A stretch of DNA of 64,000 bases from Theocolax elegans (GCA_026168455.1 CM047425.1:91577580-91641579); one strand, 5' to 3'; positions 25,400 to 44,569 are shown, numbered from the stretch's first letter. Translations and numbers: made by a program. Notes: a model not told the origin generated them from the letters alone.

Positions 25400-27980
25400 T
25401 TAAATTCGTCTTTTTCCGCATTGGATATTGTTAATTACGCGGGATGTTTGAAAAGGATTTTAATGCGCAGTCTTTTCATTGTGTCGGTCACAAATGTTTT
25501 ATATCTTTAAATTGTGTCGTTTATAAATATGGATTTATTGTTTTAATAATTTATTAACTAATAATTATTCTAACTTAATTATTTTACGTAACTAAATGCA
25601 CCCGTTATTCACGAATATTTTATTATTATATATTTAAATTAATGTAAAAATAATTAATTTTATCACAAGTTCATATCAAATGGAATACATAAAATGATTT
25701 TTTTTTTAATTCATGAAAATTAGTCATTTTTATTGTACAAAGTGAAAGTTCTTTATTATAACGTAGTCATTTTTATTTCCGTAGAAGACAAGACAAGTTT
25801 TTGTCGAAAACAAATCGACTCTTTACGCGTAACTTTCTAGTCAGTGTTTATAGGAATTATAAAAAGGAAAATATTGCGTAATAATATTTTTAGCTTGGTT
25901 AAAAAATGACCTAAAACTTAAAGTCGGCAAATAAAATTTTTTAAACTTATTTTTAAGTATTTTATTAGTTTCACGTTAAATTAGAATTTCATATAAAATT
26001 AAAAAATTCTATTGTTAAATAATACCACTCAAGGTAAAATTATAACTGTATAATGCATTTGCTATAACCCAAGATATAAATTCCGGTGCAAATGAGCTAT
26101 AAGTATTACGTCTCTTCGACGATCAAATAACAAGTTGGTATAAAATACCAAGAAAAAACCTACATTATAACGAGATTATATTTTTGATGAACCAAAAATT
26201 TCTTAAAATTTTACTAGAATTTTTTTATGCAAAATTGAATTTAATACTTTCAATAATTCTACGTGTAATTATAAATATCAAAGTGGATTTTTTGAATATT
26301 GTGATAATTAAAGAATATTTCTGTTTATAAATCTAATCGTAATAAAATATTTTCGGAAAAAAAACGATAAATTGTAAACATTACGTAATAAGTAAAGAGA
26401 CTGTAAAGTAGATAACATAGAACTGTAAATAAAGAGGCGACAGTGACCTTACCTTAATAAATATAGAGAACCTGGTTAAAACGATCAAGAGACTCGAACA
26501 GGTATGACCGAGTTTAAAGAAGACGACATCAATATATATATATTGTAGTGTGTGTATACATATACATTAACGCGTATACTTATGCGAGTTTGACGTAAGC
26601 TCTGCAACTTTTGAAAATTTAATCACCTAGCGACGACTACGACGACTATTTCTGGAGTCAAATTGTCGAGTGTCGTATTTCCTTTTACTATACACCACGT
26701 GCCTCTATATAGCATCGGTATACGATCTTCGATCGTTCCTACTTTTAGCTCGGTAATTGTTTGTACAGGTAGTACGAACTCGACCCGTTATTATTCTGTG
26801 CCATCGATTTGTTTGCGATCCTCGAGGGTTGCGATTGATATGTACTCACTTTGGTAATCGTTTCGCGATCTTTGAGTTAATAAAGAGGCTCTCTCTCTCT
26901 CTCTCTCTCGATCGACGTTTTTCTTGATGCGTGTGTCGGGATCAGCGGTTATAGGTACAACACGCGCTCGGTGCTGCTGACGAATCAAAAATTTTTTATG
27001 TGTATGATATAACTTTTTGTAGGGAGAAATTGGTCAAGTCATCAGCTGTTATGCTATGTAAATACGTGTATACACATGTACATATTTTTTATTTATTATT
27101 TATAATAATATTTAAGATGTGTATATTCATCTTCGATTTATTTGGATCTTTTACTAAAATTTAATCGATGTATTAATTGACGTACGTAATTATGTAAGCG
27201 TACTTATTTGTTTTGTAAAACAATTATAAAAATACACTATGTTTGTGTATCTACGAAATTCAGAATTTATCAATAATTAATTAACTGAAAATGTTTAATT
27301 TCTAATGTTAAATCGAATACTCGACAACATTTTGCAAAATTTATAAGAAACAAAATTCTATAAAATCTATTAAATTTGGCAGTTTGGCTATTAAATTAAT
27401 TGTGTAAAAAATTATAGATCAATACGATTTCTCATTGTATTGACGTAAGTATAATATTATTATTTAAATCCACGTTTCAAATACACATACCTATATGGGA
27501 TTTCTCAAACATATATTTTGTATCAGGGAAAATAAAAACAAACTATTACAAAGTATAAAGTAAATTTTATGTATTTTCATATATACGTAAATAAACTTAA
27601 TTTAGGATAGCTTAATATTGACTAAAAAATAATAATCAATTAACACGTATATTGCAGTTATACATTATTATCTAAAGTACAATATAATATCTTACGTAAT
27701 TCAGTTAATGAAATTCAATATCAACAACTGTTATTTCGCTCAAAGAAAATATACATGTATATATACGTACATACGTACACGTATATGTATAATACATAAA
27801 TTTGTATTTGTGTGGTCGTGTATATACATATATGATAAACTATTTCCTTGGAGCAAGTCTCACTTGTATCGTTTTATCATCGTTAGACGAATCATTATGA
27901 ATGATTATTATTTGCCTGTTTTGCATTATGACAAAAAATTCGACTATAATGGAAGTAGTCAAGGTTCATATTTATGTCTT
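25400..27980. other. Intergenic DNA between chitinase 3' end and the membrane-protein promoter
   Basis: No supportable gene on either strand. It contains a (CT)n microsatellite at 26889-26909 and a moderately GC-rich patch at 26620-26980. It may include distal promoter sequence of the membrane-protein gene and the 3' UTR of the chitinase gene. Confidence 0.4.
26889..26909. repeat. (CT)n microsatellite
   Basis: About ten CT units in a row. This is a GAGA-type tract when read on the minus strand; such tracts can bind GAGA factor in insects, but nothing nearby ties it to a promoter. Confidence 0.8.
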
Positions 27981-27981
27981 C

Positions 27982-34113
<6,132 letters not shown>

Positions 34114-34993
34114 TGTGTAAGTTTCTAAAAAAACATATTACATTATAATAATATTAAATAAATTAAAAAATATTTATGTATAAGGGCATGTTCATAATTT
34201 TACTTTAATGATTAAATATATATAAACATTTCTATAGGTGATACTGACGACCACATTTATATTTATTATTTTATTAAAACGAATACACAAAGTTGTAATT
34301 TTGCGATTTGTTAGTTTTTTTATCATCTTTATCGTACTTTATCATAGTCATTTATAAAAGTATTACGGTTATCAGTCGATGAATCAGTTTACAAAGAATG
34401 GATGAATCAATCCTAATACACCAGTATGAAATAATAATATTAATCAATATTGATCAATTAGAAAATTTCGTATTTGCATTTCACAATACGCAAGTATTGG
34501 TAAACATGGTGAAACAATGAAGCATGTGATTTCTAACTGTTAAACACGTTTAAAGATATACTTTTTAATTTAAAAAATTGTGTATACTCTAACACTAAAT
34601 AACTTTAACTTAATATTCTTCTAAGCCAAGTGAAACTATATGTAATTTATTTTATTATCATAGTAACTATTAACAAACTTAAATTTAGAGTCAAAATTTA
34701 AAACTTAAATATTTAGTTTAATATTTAAATAAATTTATGTGAATTAAATATTTAATTCGTAAATAGTTACAGTTACATTTGCGTGATCGACGTAAATAGT
34801 AACTTTGCAAAAAAATTTCTATAATTCAAAGATTCAAATTGTATAAGATAATAAAAAAATAATATTTTATTGTAATGCAATATTTATAATAATTTTGCAA
34901 TAAATTAATATTTTTATATGCTTTCTGCGTAGAAAAGGCAGTGACTAAATAATTCAATAAATAAATAAATAAGTTTATTAAAAGGAGTCTTAC

Positions 34994-35300
34994 AATGTTG
35001 TTAATCGGCAGGGAGTTTCGGAAAGCGGTTGACGATAACGGGTGAATTTGTTGGAACACCTCCCGCGAGCATGTACGAAGACGGTTTGACGATCGACTCG
35101 GTCAGTATAAGAGTCACTAGATCCTCGGCAATGCGAGGAAGAGCTCGATGCTCTTTAAGGGGGCACGAAGTAGGCAAAGGAGGAATGATCTACACCAGGC
35201 GACCGGTTTTCCTCCCGAGGCATTAAACATGATCGATGGGACTGCCGTTACCTATATGTACTGAGACTCAAAAATATGCCGCACCTAATGATAATCCCAT
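34994..35300 (-). promoter_or_regulatory. Probable 5' non-coding exon and proximal promoter of the chitinase gene
   Basis: The chitinase start-codon exon begins at an acceptor (TTTTTTTAG) at 34125-34126, 11 bases before the ATG, so an upstream exon exists. A clean donor GTAAGA ends a G+C-richer block at 34994, about 870 bp upstream. Going further up the minus strand there are TATA-like words (CATATAGG near 35252, TTATACT near 35108) and TCAGT near 35270, but spacing does not single out one start site. Confidence 0.4.
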
Positions 35301-35399
35301 CGTTCGCGGTTGCCCCGTTAATTAGTTAAATCCAAACCCGACGATTTTTGCGGCGTTCTATCACGTTACCTTTTTTTTTTTTCTTTTTATTCACCCGCG

Positions 35400-38300
35400 C
35401 GAAAATCGAGCGCGCATCGACCGTTACCGCTCGCTCTCTCGCTCGGTTAATTTATTTCACGACATCGGAACTTGTTTATTTCATCGTTTCCCCTCTACGG
35501 AATCTTATCAGATTTCGATAAATCCTCGAAAATTGCCAGTTCGTATCGTTTATTATTTCAACTCTAACCGACACGGAGATTTTCGTTTTACTTGGATTAA
35601 AAAGCAGTTGTTTTATTTGAATGTTATCTAAAATTATATTATTTGAATTGACTCGGTAATGAAATCTATAATTTTTACCAGCGATTCGGGTTTATACACA
35701 AATCTAGTATTCTACTAAATTGTTAATAACAATATTATTTTTAAACGTACATTTGACATCTAAATGTACTTAAAAATATTATATGAATTCGTGACTATTT
35801 CTGAACAATTTTTATTTACGTTTTGAGATTTTGGCAATGTCAATTTTTAAATGATATACATGGACGATGAGTCAATTTAATTAATAGAATACATTTTCAC
35901 ACAAATACGACGAAATCTAATTGACATCACTACTGGTTTTTAAAAAAAAACTTTATTCTCGTCTTGTATGCTTATTCGATTTACCGTTAGAATTTTGCAA
36001 TGATTGTGAAACCCGTTTTTATGAATTTCATAGTGTTTATGTAATTTATATCAAAATTAAGTACTATACGATGTTAAAAAATTTTTTGAGATCAATGCTC
36101 ATGAAAATTACTTAGTTAATAATATGACGTGTATTAGATTATAGCTGCTGTTTGTTTTAAATATGCATAAATCGACAAATATACGTTCACGAAACTTTTA
36201 TAACAAATTTAAAAATATTTAATATAAAATAAAATATTATATTTTATAAATTGACTGATTTACTTTTCTGAATAATAAATTATAATTATTTACAGTTTAA
36301 GCCATTCAGAGCTACGATATTAAATTTGATTGTTAAAACTAATTGCAAATATGCAATGTACTTTTTTACAAAGAATACTATAATTTTATGACGTATAATA
36401 AAATAGTCAAATGTAAAAGTAATTGTTTTCAATTATTTTTGTTCACACTTCTTTGTTGATGATTCGTTGCTACGCTGTATCGGAAGCATCAATTTTCCTT
36501 TTTCTTCGTGCACTTTTTAGAGCTCGGATGTTACGAAGACTATTGTCGATTATTCGATGATTGCGCGTCTCGATGGATTGTAATTTCGCGATTGTCGGAG
36601 GACAAAGCCGCGTGCATTAACCTACTTTAAATGTATATTGCTTCATAGAATCAGTTTTTATAGTTTATTAAGTAAGGATTATTCATATGATGATTCTAAT
36701 CTCTTCCTAGTGTTAATCATATTATTTAACAATTATAAATTTGTCTTTGATATGTGGATGCATTTTCCAATAATACAACTTATACAAAACTGAATTATGT
36801 TGAAATTACGGAGAACATATTGATTGTTTAAAATTTATCGATCTTTCCGAGAATAAATTTTCAACAATCACTATTAAAAAACCATTGAGAGTGATAAAAT
36901 CAAACCAATGACATGGATTACGGAGAAGACTTTCTTTCATACAGTGAAAGAAATAAGTTGTTGCGGTAACAAAAAAATTTATTGTTTCAACCAATTTACT
37001 TGATAAAAAGTAGGATAACTATTTTCCAAAGTCAAAATTACGAAGCTTGTAGTTGACATAAAATTAGTAAAGATAAGCAAGTGGTTGGTTAAATGAATAG
37101 TCATGAAATTGTTGGTAAACAATTATTATTAGTTACATAGTATATGTAAAGAAGAATTTAAGTTTATGCTACAAAGGCATTTTGTAAGGTCAACAAACGC
37201 AATTGCAACAGTATTTATTATTTTTAATTATCATGACTAATTAAATTGTCAGTATAATAATATTATATATTTACATTGAGAAGCATGATCCTTGCATTAA
37301 CCAAGTCACTTGGTAAACTTTATAATGACGTTAGTAGATAATGACAAGAAACTAATATTTTAGTAATTTATATCAAATCACCAATTAAAAGTATAGACAA
37401 AGTTGCAAAATATAATAGAACTTCAAATGAAAGTGCTGAGTACACAAGTCTTTATTTAATATTAAAATTTTCGCTAAATAAAAGAAGCTTTAATAATACT
37501 TAAAACTTAAATTAAAATTTAGGTATAAGATATGTAAACGATGAAAAATTCTAGTACAATGTGGGAAAGTACTTAAAAATTAAAAAATAATGTTTTTTAA
37601 TTTAAAATTAATCCACGTTATAATTATGCATTAATATAATCAAAGTTAAAAAAAGATTTATGTAATTTCTGAATAATACTAACTTTTAGTACCGAAAAAT
37701 GAGTGTGTTATGTATAATTACCATCTTAAACAGATTATTGATACGAACAGCATGTATCAAATATTTACTTAACAAAAAATGAAATAAAAATGAATTATTA
37801 AATATTGAATAACGTAGACGTAATGCGATTAATGATTCATTCACTTAGTTGTGCAGAAAGTAAATATAGTACGAAATTACTATTTAAGTTTACCATTATT
37901 TTGAATTATAGTAAACACAAACTGCTTATTTCATATGAGAATAAAACATTCAAACATACTGTTATAACGGATGCTTTCTTCTATAGGCGTGTACGTCAAT
38001 GAAAAAAAAGGGAATCATCGTTAATAATTCTCGACGCGATTTCATTTGCTATATCTTCCGCCCACGTTTTCGTTTATATATACATATGTCTAGCGTTCGT
38101 TTAACTCCCATGGCATGCAAATGCACCAGTCCGATGTAAACGATCGCTCGACCGTATTGATGAATTATGACATTTGCCGGTTCAGGCAAACAAGTCTTGT
38201 GCACTATAAGACTGTAGCTTCCATGTGATTTATAGTAAGAAGTCGTTTCGTCGTTCAAGCTTCCTTTTTTTTCGTCTTACGGTTATGTATGATTTAGTAT

Positions 38301-41075
38301 TCAAACTTGAAAATGAATGTTTTAATTTATTGATTAGGTGCATTCGTGTACAGTAGGAGTAAAACTGTATTTTTATAACATAGCGATGAGTTTATGGGGA
38401 TTTGTTGCGTAGTATTTAGTAATTATGAACAAATGCAATTGGCTTGCATGATATTATGTATCACCAATAATAATATGAGAGAGATCCACATGCATATACT
38501 ATTTAGTATACTTATAAATTTGAGAATTTATGACTATGTATAAGTTATGTACAATGTATAAAATAATGAAGAAAAAAAATTTAATTTGAAAATTATTTCG
38601 TATTCTTAATAATATTTTATAACCAAAACTCCTGAAATAGTGGTATTTTTTATTTGTATCCGGCTAAATAATGGTGAATTTTAAACTATAGGAAGTAAAT
38701 AGTTTTCGAAGTCGCGTGACAGATAAAAATTGAAAATATATTTTTACTGTCTGAAAAGTAAATAAACGTAATATCACTATAATTAGTAAACATTTAAGAC
38801 AATATATTTTGTAATGCTATACGAGCTGTAAATAGCGAAATTAAAACGAAATAGATAAAAATTAAACGTAATATCAACAAAGTATATTTATAGACAGTTA
38901 TTTTCACAAAGCATCTATTGAGACCTTACAGCATCAATATCAGTTCTAGAATAGGCGATAGTAAAAGTTGAATCATAAATGAGTTACTGCATTAACTTTC
39001 ATAAAAATTGCATAACAACAATTTATAAAGTTTTTTCTAGTTCTACATTCAATTGGAGTTATTCATAAATAGTTATTCCTAACTATTAGATTTAATTTAA
39101 GAAGTCATTGGAAATTACGTAAATGCATTTAAATTAAAAATTATGTATATATATTTGAATTATTTAAATAAGCTTTCTTAGTAAAGATGGTTAATAAACA
39201 AAAAAGTCCTGTCTGCGTCGCTTAAAATCGTAAAGAACCGTAAAACTCCCACACGAAAAGTTATACGTATCTATATATAAATATACGAGCCTTGCGAATC
39301 GTATTCATTCAAGCAAACCCTCGCGTGATTGAAATTCTTGATGCATCGAACGCGAGCAGCCTTCGTCTTCTTTATTTCGCATGTGCTGCACTTCCAATGC
39401 GAAATTTTAAAAGCACTGTGAAGAATGTAAGGGAAGTAAGAAAAACAAAGAATATTGTTTTATATGCATTTTAGACTATAGTTTATAACATGCCTGTCAT
39501 GGGTTTCTAATGTTTATTTGAATGTGCATACAAATAGATGCAACAATATTATCGTGAACAGAATTAGAGATTAGACAGTGATTCGCTTTTGTATACTTTC
39601 TAATTGTCTTTCAACTATAATTTGTATTATTGTATTTACTTTGCATCCAGGGTAATAATTATTATTATTTAAACAATATTTCAATTAAGAATTTTATAAG
39701 TTTAAACAATTGAGTAAACGTAATTACATTTGATAAAAATTTACATTTAATTAAGAAATTGATACTTTATTAAACTTTTTATTACACATGAAATTTCATG
39801 AATCATTTATTATGAATTTAGTAAGCTTTCGAATATTTGTCTATTATTTGCCTGACGACCTTCGCTATTCATTAAATGGTCAGTTACCCCTAAGAAATTG
39901 CAGATGTTTTATTGTTAATGACCCGGTAACATTGTACTTTCACATCTTCGCAAGAACAAAAAAATATTTCCCCGTTACGCGTGCATTCTAGCAAATCGCA
40001 AATCAATAAAGATTGCAGTACTTATATATGTGCGCAAATTATTCAGCTTGATTTCACTATCTCCCGATTGTTTCCTTGAACTTTTACCAAGCTCCGGAAA
40101 ACTTGAAGTAATCTTGATATAAAATAATACTTTTATATAAGTGACAACATTTTTCTACAATTTATTTTTGTGCCCATTTTGCAGTATGTCACTTGTATAT
40201 CAAACGTCATTTTATTATCTTGGCTACATTTAAAGTGTACACTATTTTTTAGAAAACTTGATATTGGGTTAAAAAATAATTTATCGCTTATCTATATTAA
40301 AGCGAACTCATTTTCCGAAGGCCGTAAAAATGTTCTCGTATATCGTAATGACGAAATTGTAACTTAGCGTTCATCATTCATTGTTAGGAAAAGTAACTTG
40401 TTTTATATTATGTCTTACAATTATTAAAATAAATGATCTATTAAAATAAACCGCATTTAATCAAGTATTAGGCGATTTTAAGAATTTAAAGTAATAGTAT
40501 TATTTCTTACATTTTGGATGAATAAAATGTATAGTATGAAAAGTGTGATTTATTAATTATAATAGATTAATATATTAATTAGTATAACGTATTTATTTAT
40601 TTATTATAATTATGAATTTAAATAAATATATAAATAATTATGATTGTTGAGTGCTAAACAATGCGAACTGTTTTAAAAACATTTAGAAATAAATTAAGTT
40701 TCGAAAATCATTTGTGATTTATTTACATTATGTATAATGAAAATCAAATATGAATTTTATGCTTCACTAAAACTCAACTTCGTGACTAAAAATTACTAAT
40801 ATTATAGCTGTACTTTTTTTATTATTGTTTATAAACACTTACCTAAATAATTAATAAATGCTACCAATATGTTAGATTAATATAATTTATTAAAAAAATT
40901 CTAAAGAAAAAATTAGTTAAAAAATTTTAAAAAAGGCGAAAAAATAAATTAAAATTAGTTGATATTTCATGAAAAAAGTAACGAATCAAAACAAAACAAA
41001 GCAAATTAAACACCTTACATATTTGTTTGAGACTTCTACATCTAAGTGGATATGGTATGTACAGAAAAATACAAT
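35400..41075. other. Gene-free A+T-rich DNA left of the Polinton
   Basis: No exon is supportable on either strand; open frames reach only 60-70 codons. A T-rich run lies at 35371-35390. Slightly richer patches at 36460-36600, 38040-38270 and 39290-39420 have no recognisable content. If the promoter at 57.6 kb is active, this region would be intronic or non-coding exon sequence of that transcript. Confidence 0.4.
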
Positions 41076-41081
41076 GTCGTA
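41076..41081. repeat. Left 6-bp target-site duplication GTCGTA
   Basis: GTCGTA directly abuts the left end of the element and is repeated exactly at 57331-57336. Six-base duplications are the hallmark of Polinton integration. Confidence 0.95.
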
Positions 41082-41732
41082 AGTAGTATGTGGGCCACTA
41101 TAGGAAAAAATGGCGGCCAAGATGGCGGCGGCGGCGGCGGTGGGGGAAAGTAGGAAAACTCGAAGAAAGTCGGGAATTTTGGCGGATGGTCGTGTGTCTG
41201 CGTGACATGAGTCATAGTGTTGGAGGTGTTGAGCGGGGGATCGCGTAGTGGGGGGTATGTATATTTTCTCGTATACAGGGCATTGTAGGAGTCTTGATGG
41301 AGGGGATGGGTGACACTTGTCTGCCGTATTGGGAGGAAAATGCTCGTGACGTATTATGAATGGGTATGCGTGGGCCCATGCGGAGAATACGTCATCGTAA
41401 GCATAGTGGGCCACGCTGCGAGTTCGGAGACTCAGGTGTTTCTTTATTTTTCCAAACGATGTACAGATATAGATACAAGTAGAGGTGAAGAGGGAGAGAG
41501 AGAGGGAAAGTGAGCGAAGTACACGTATAATAGGTTATACGTATTATATATTATTTGGATATTTTCAATGATTATTTAAAATTAATAAATAGGATATATA
41601 GGTAAGTGTATAGGTGCGATAAATGAATAGATTATTTATTGTTTTAAAATAATTTATTTATGAATAATATAAAATTGTTGTACATTTTATAATTGTAAAA
41701 ATTAATGTATATATTTCTGCTTAATATTATTT
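41082..41732 (+). repeat. Left terminal inverted repeat of the Polinton
   Basis: It matches the complement of 56682-57330 along its whole length. The outer half (about 41082-41510) is G+C-rich and the inner half A+T-rich. Near the tip there are tandem YY1-type words, AAAATGGCGGC (41107-41117) and AAGATGGCGGC (41119-41129), then a (GCG)n tract one unit longer than in the right copy. Mismatches cluster in the outer half, for example around 41145-41160 and 41380-41440; the inner half is almost identical. Confidence 0.95.
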
Positions 41733-41750
41733 TATGTGTATTGAGAAATT

Positions 41751-42299
41751 TTAAGAATAACATATTTTGGGTTTACAAGTTTGAATACATAATTTTGAAT
41801 GTTTATGACCATTACCTACGTGAAAATTAAACTTATTTTTATGCTTATTTCTATACGAAATACCACGAATACGCTTGTAGAAGCGTTTGACAATTTGATC
41901 GTTTCTTAAATAATTTGAAGTAAATAAATTACAAAATTTGTCTAAGGAGTAACCATGATTCATATAGTCTAAAAACATTAAACAATACTGTCCACACACT
42001 TTAGAATTTAAACTCTGCAACTGTTGTGTATTCCACTTGTAAGAAACGGTGTTTCTTTGTAAACTTTTGACGTGATGAGTAACGGTTGGAGGAAAACCAT
42101 AACTGTCAAAGAAGATTCCTTGTCCTCGACGATCAATGTAAATGGCTACCCAGTGTGAACCAGGTTGTGTATGTATATCGGTGTTAATCACGCAACCCGT
42201 CGGTCTCGTCAATACCCTCGGGATCTGATCCGCAGGAAATACACCCTGTGATGGTATTCTTAATGATAGAAGAGCACCCTTTATTTGGAGAGTATTCAT
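41751..42299 (-). CDS. PRO: Polinton adenain-like cysteine protease
   Basis: I take the ATG at 42299, giving 182 aa, because family members start with a similar MxTLQ... block; an in-frame ATG at 42374 would add 25 residues that overlap the upstream ORF. Catalytic residues of the C48/adenain class are visible: His49 in GSHWVAIY, Asp65 in IFFDSYG, Gln95 and Cys102 in LQSLNSKVCGQYC. The C-terminal tail is basic and His/Lys-rich. By analogy with adenovirus and other Polintons, the enzyme would process capsid proteins during virion maturation. It is the last gene before the left TIR and overlaps the upstream gene by about 115 bp in another frame. Confidence 0.9.
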   Translation of the reverse strand: MNTLQIKGALLSLRIPSQGVFPADQIPRVLTRPTGCVINTDIHTQPGSHWVAIYIDRRGQGIFFDSYGFPPTVTHHVKSLQRNTVSYKWNTQQLQSLNSKVCGQYCLMFLDYMNHGYSLDKFCNLFTSNYLRNDQIVKRFYKRIRGISYRNKHKNKFNFHVGNGHKHSKLCIQTCKPKICYS

Positions 42300-43059
42300 T
42301 ATGTACCGGTGTAGCGTATATGGCCGTGGTGGATAGATCGTCTCTATTTTCAGCTGTGAAGTATTCTGCCTCATCTATGGCGCCGTAAAGTGGATTGTCT
42401 AATGGTCCTGGAGTTGGTGGTCTTGTGCGAATAGATTTCTTATTTAATTTTTTAAAGTTATTCGAGCGTACAGGTGAATCGTCGAAATTAATTTTCTTTG
42501 AGCCACAATCGGCAACAGATCGTGAAAGTCTTGAGTGAGAATAAGCGTCTTCGTTACACGCGATGATGGCTGATAGTAGTGCAATATTATTATTAACCCA
42601 ATGTTTAATTTTCAGAGCATTATTTAAAGCACATATGAAAACTTCTTTATGAATAGACCCGTGAATATAGCAAAAACCGTTGGTTCTTGGTAGATTATGC
42701 GAAGCTGGACAGTTAAACTCTTCCAAATTCTCGACTCGTCGTGCTGTTATACTCTCTAAAAGTTTCTTTTCTTGAGAACCTCGAACTAAAATTTGCTTCG
42801 CTGTTCTTGCCAATTCGCGTAAATTTGCGTGAAGCTGTCGATGAGAAATATCACCTTCAAACCATTCGATGCCGTGGTAATAACTACTGAGCCAATTGTT
42901 GTGTACTTGAATTTTAAGAGGTAAATCAGAGAATGAGTGAGGAGGTGATGCGATCCAGTGCGCTGTATAATCCTTATTGAGAGCTACGACTGCTACTTCT
43001 TTGAGTAAGAATTTTCCATGGATGTCCCGAAATCCTTGAATGTCAATAACGTAGTCCAT
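42184..43059 (-). CDS. Polinton-associated protein, degenerate exonuclease-like fold (uncertain)
   Basis: This is a 291-aa ORF between the major capsid gene and the protease gene. The N-terminus (DYVIDIQGF...LLKEVAVVAL) looks like the first strand pair of a DnaQ-type RNase H fold in which the DxE of Exo I reads D-I-Q. A later block with CYIHGSIHKEV and CALNNALKIKHWV resembles the His/Cys-containing end of related arthropod proteins I have seen near such elements. The four DEDD acidic residues are not all present, so nuclease activity is doubtful. The last about 60 residues overlap the protease ORF in a different frame. The assignment is pattern-based inference and no function is claimed. Confidence 0.6.
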   Translation of the reverse strand: MDYVIDIQGFRDIHGKFLLKEVAVVALNKDYTAHWIASPPHSFSDLPLKIQVHNNWLSSYYHGIEWFEGDISHRQLHANLRELARTAKQILVRGSQEKKLLESITARRVENLEEFNCPASHNLPRTNGFCYIHGSIHKEVFICALNNALKIKHWVNNNIALLSAIIACNEDAYSHSRLSRSVADCGSKKINFDDSPVRSNNFKKLNKKSIRTRPPTPGPLDNPLYGAIDEAEYFTAENRDDLSTTAIYATPVHNEYSPNKGCSSIIKNTITGCISCGSDPEGIDETDGLRD

Positions 43060-43240
43060 GGCACATATGTTGTGTATACGACTAAATCTAAATGGCTTCT
43101 TACAAATTTGTGTACAAGTGCACGTAATTTATACACAAATCCATTTCTTTATCTCTGACGTAATGTAGGAATGTTATATTATAACTACAATAACTTTCTA
43201 AACTTTCTAAGATTATTAAGAAATTTAACCATTAGTGAGT

Positions 43241-44569
43241 TTAACCACTAAAATCGATGATTATCTGTCGAGATGAATCAATCTCAAGAATATTATCATA
43301 CTCGGCATATACGACGCAATTAACGGATTGTTGTAGAACGTTATCGAAACGTAATTCCAAACGGACGGCACCCGTTTTGACTAAATTCCAATGCGTATTA
43401 CAGTTTGCAGAAAGATCGGGTGTTAAGTCAAATGCATATAAACAAAAGCCATTAGGGTATGACTCTCTAGATATACAATTTCCTTCATTTAGAAAATGTA
43501 TGCCAGTACCGCTGAACAAAGTGTGGAATGCATCGACGTATGTATTAGGATAATTGGGTTGGATAGCTTTGCTGGGTACTTGTACACCATCGACGTTTAA
43601 GGCTAGATAAGAAAGATTGAAATGTTCAAAGTTGAACGGGTTTTCTTTTCTATTTCCGTTAAACGCTTTGTTAGATACTAAGCCAACAATTACACGTTTT
43701 GGAATTTGTCCTAAGAAGATATTATCTAAGGTTTCACCTGTGATACCCGTGTGCAATGTAAAAGACTTAACCTCTACACGTGTTAGAGGATACTTAGCTG
43801 TTCCCTTGGCTAAAGCTTTCGAATGTGCAAGTAGAATTCCTGGGTTAATTTTTGCTCTACGTACACGTAAAGATGCATCTAAAATTCTAACCTTTACAGG
43901 TTCTTTTTCAAAATCCATTAAACAAAATGCGTCTTTGGAACGTATAAGTCTAACGCGAACCTCAACACCGTTAAGAAGAAATTTTTCTTGATTGAATACG
44001 TCACAATGTAAATGTCCAAGTAGATCTAAATTTTTGCCTCCTTTTATAAAATTATATCGTTTTTCACATCCTTCATTAGTTGACGTTACTTTATTATCGG
44101 TTTTTTTCAAAACAGCATTCATCTGACCTGGCGTATCGTCAAACCATAAGGAAGTTGTTAAATGAGATTTCTTAGCATCCTCCGAATAATTCAACAATGA
44201 TTCTATGTAAGCACGATAAGCGTAAGCATTATTCGGTGGTGACACAGGTTTTTGATTAAAAAATACATCTACTTGATTAAACAAACTATGTAAAAAATTG
44301 TTTACGGGTGCTACCAATGCATCCTCGACTATTAAACCATGTTTATTTTCAAGACGGATATTGAGATTGATCATGGTGTGAGCCAAATCGATGTAATCAT
44401 CGGAATTTCCTGGAATAAGAAATTCTAAATACGAATCCTCGGAGATGGTAGTTACTGGTTTATATTCAATCCATTGAGTAGATTCGATAGAGGTTTGAGT
44501 AGGTGGTAGTGTAAATAAGTCTAACTCAGATTTTGCACATTCACACGAGTGAGTATGTAAAAAAGCCAT
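43241..44569 (-). CDS. MCP: Polinton major capsid protein (double jelly-roll)
   Basis: A 442-aa ORF of the family widely annotated in animals as 'F54H12.2-like', which published structural comparison assigns to the double jelly-roll major capsid protein of Polintons. Visible features are an N-terminal Ser/Thr-rich region, then TISEDSYLEFLIPGNSDDYIDL (about 42-63), a strand-rich block with VNNFLHSLFNQVDVFFNQKPV (about 88-108), AYRAYIESLLNY, and a second strand-rich half ending near LRFDNVLQQSVNCVVYAEYDN. No break is seen. The ATG at 44569 follows the preceding basic-protein stop by two bases, so the two are probably co-transcribed. The long plus-strand open frames here are shadows. Confidence 0.88.
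   Translation of the reverse strand: MAFLHTHSCECAKSELDLFTLPPTQTSIESTQWIEYKPVTTISEDSYLEFLIPGNSDDYIDLAHTMINLNIRLENKHGLIVEDALVAPVNNFLHSLFNQVDVFFNQKPVSPPNNAYAYRAYIESLLNYSEDAKKSHLTTSLWFDDTPGQMNAVLKKTDNKVTSTNEGCEKRYNFIKGGKNLDLLGHLHCDVFNQEKFLLNGVEVRVRLIRSKDAFCLMDFEKEPVKVRILDASLRVRRAKINPGILLAHSKALAKGTAKYPLTRVEVKSFTLHTGITGETLDNIFLGQIPKRVIVGLVSNKAFNGNRKENPFNFEHFNLSYLALNVDGVQVPSKAIQPNYPNTYVDAFHTLFSGTGIHFLNEGNCISRESYPNGFCLYAFDLTPDLSANCNTHWNLVKTGAVRLELRFDNVLQQSVNCVVYAEYDNILEIDSSRQIIIDFSG

Noticed and set aside
40986..41414. 142-codon minus-strand open frame over the left TIR
   Set aside because: It spans the element boundary and target duplication, its right-TIR counterpart lacks the same 3' part, and the Ala/Pro-rich translation comes from the GCG tract.
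43617..43991. Plus-strand 124-codon frame opposite the major capsid gene
   Set aside because: Shadow of the strongly supported minus-strand capsid ORF.
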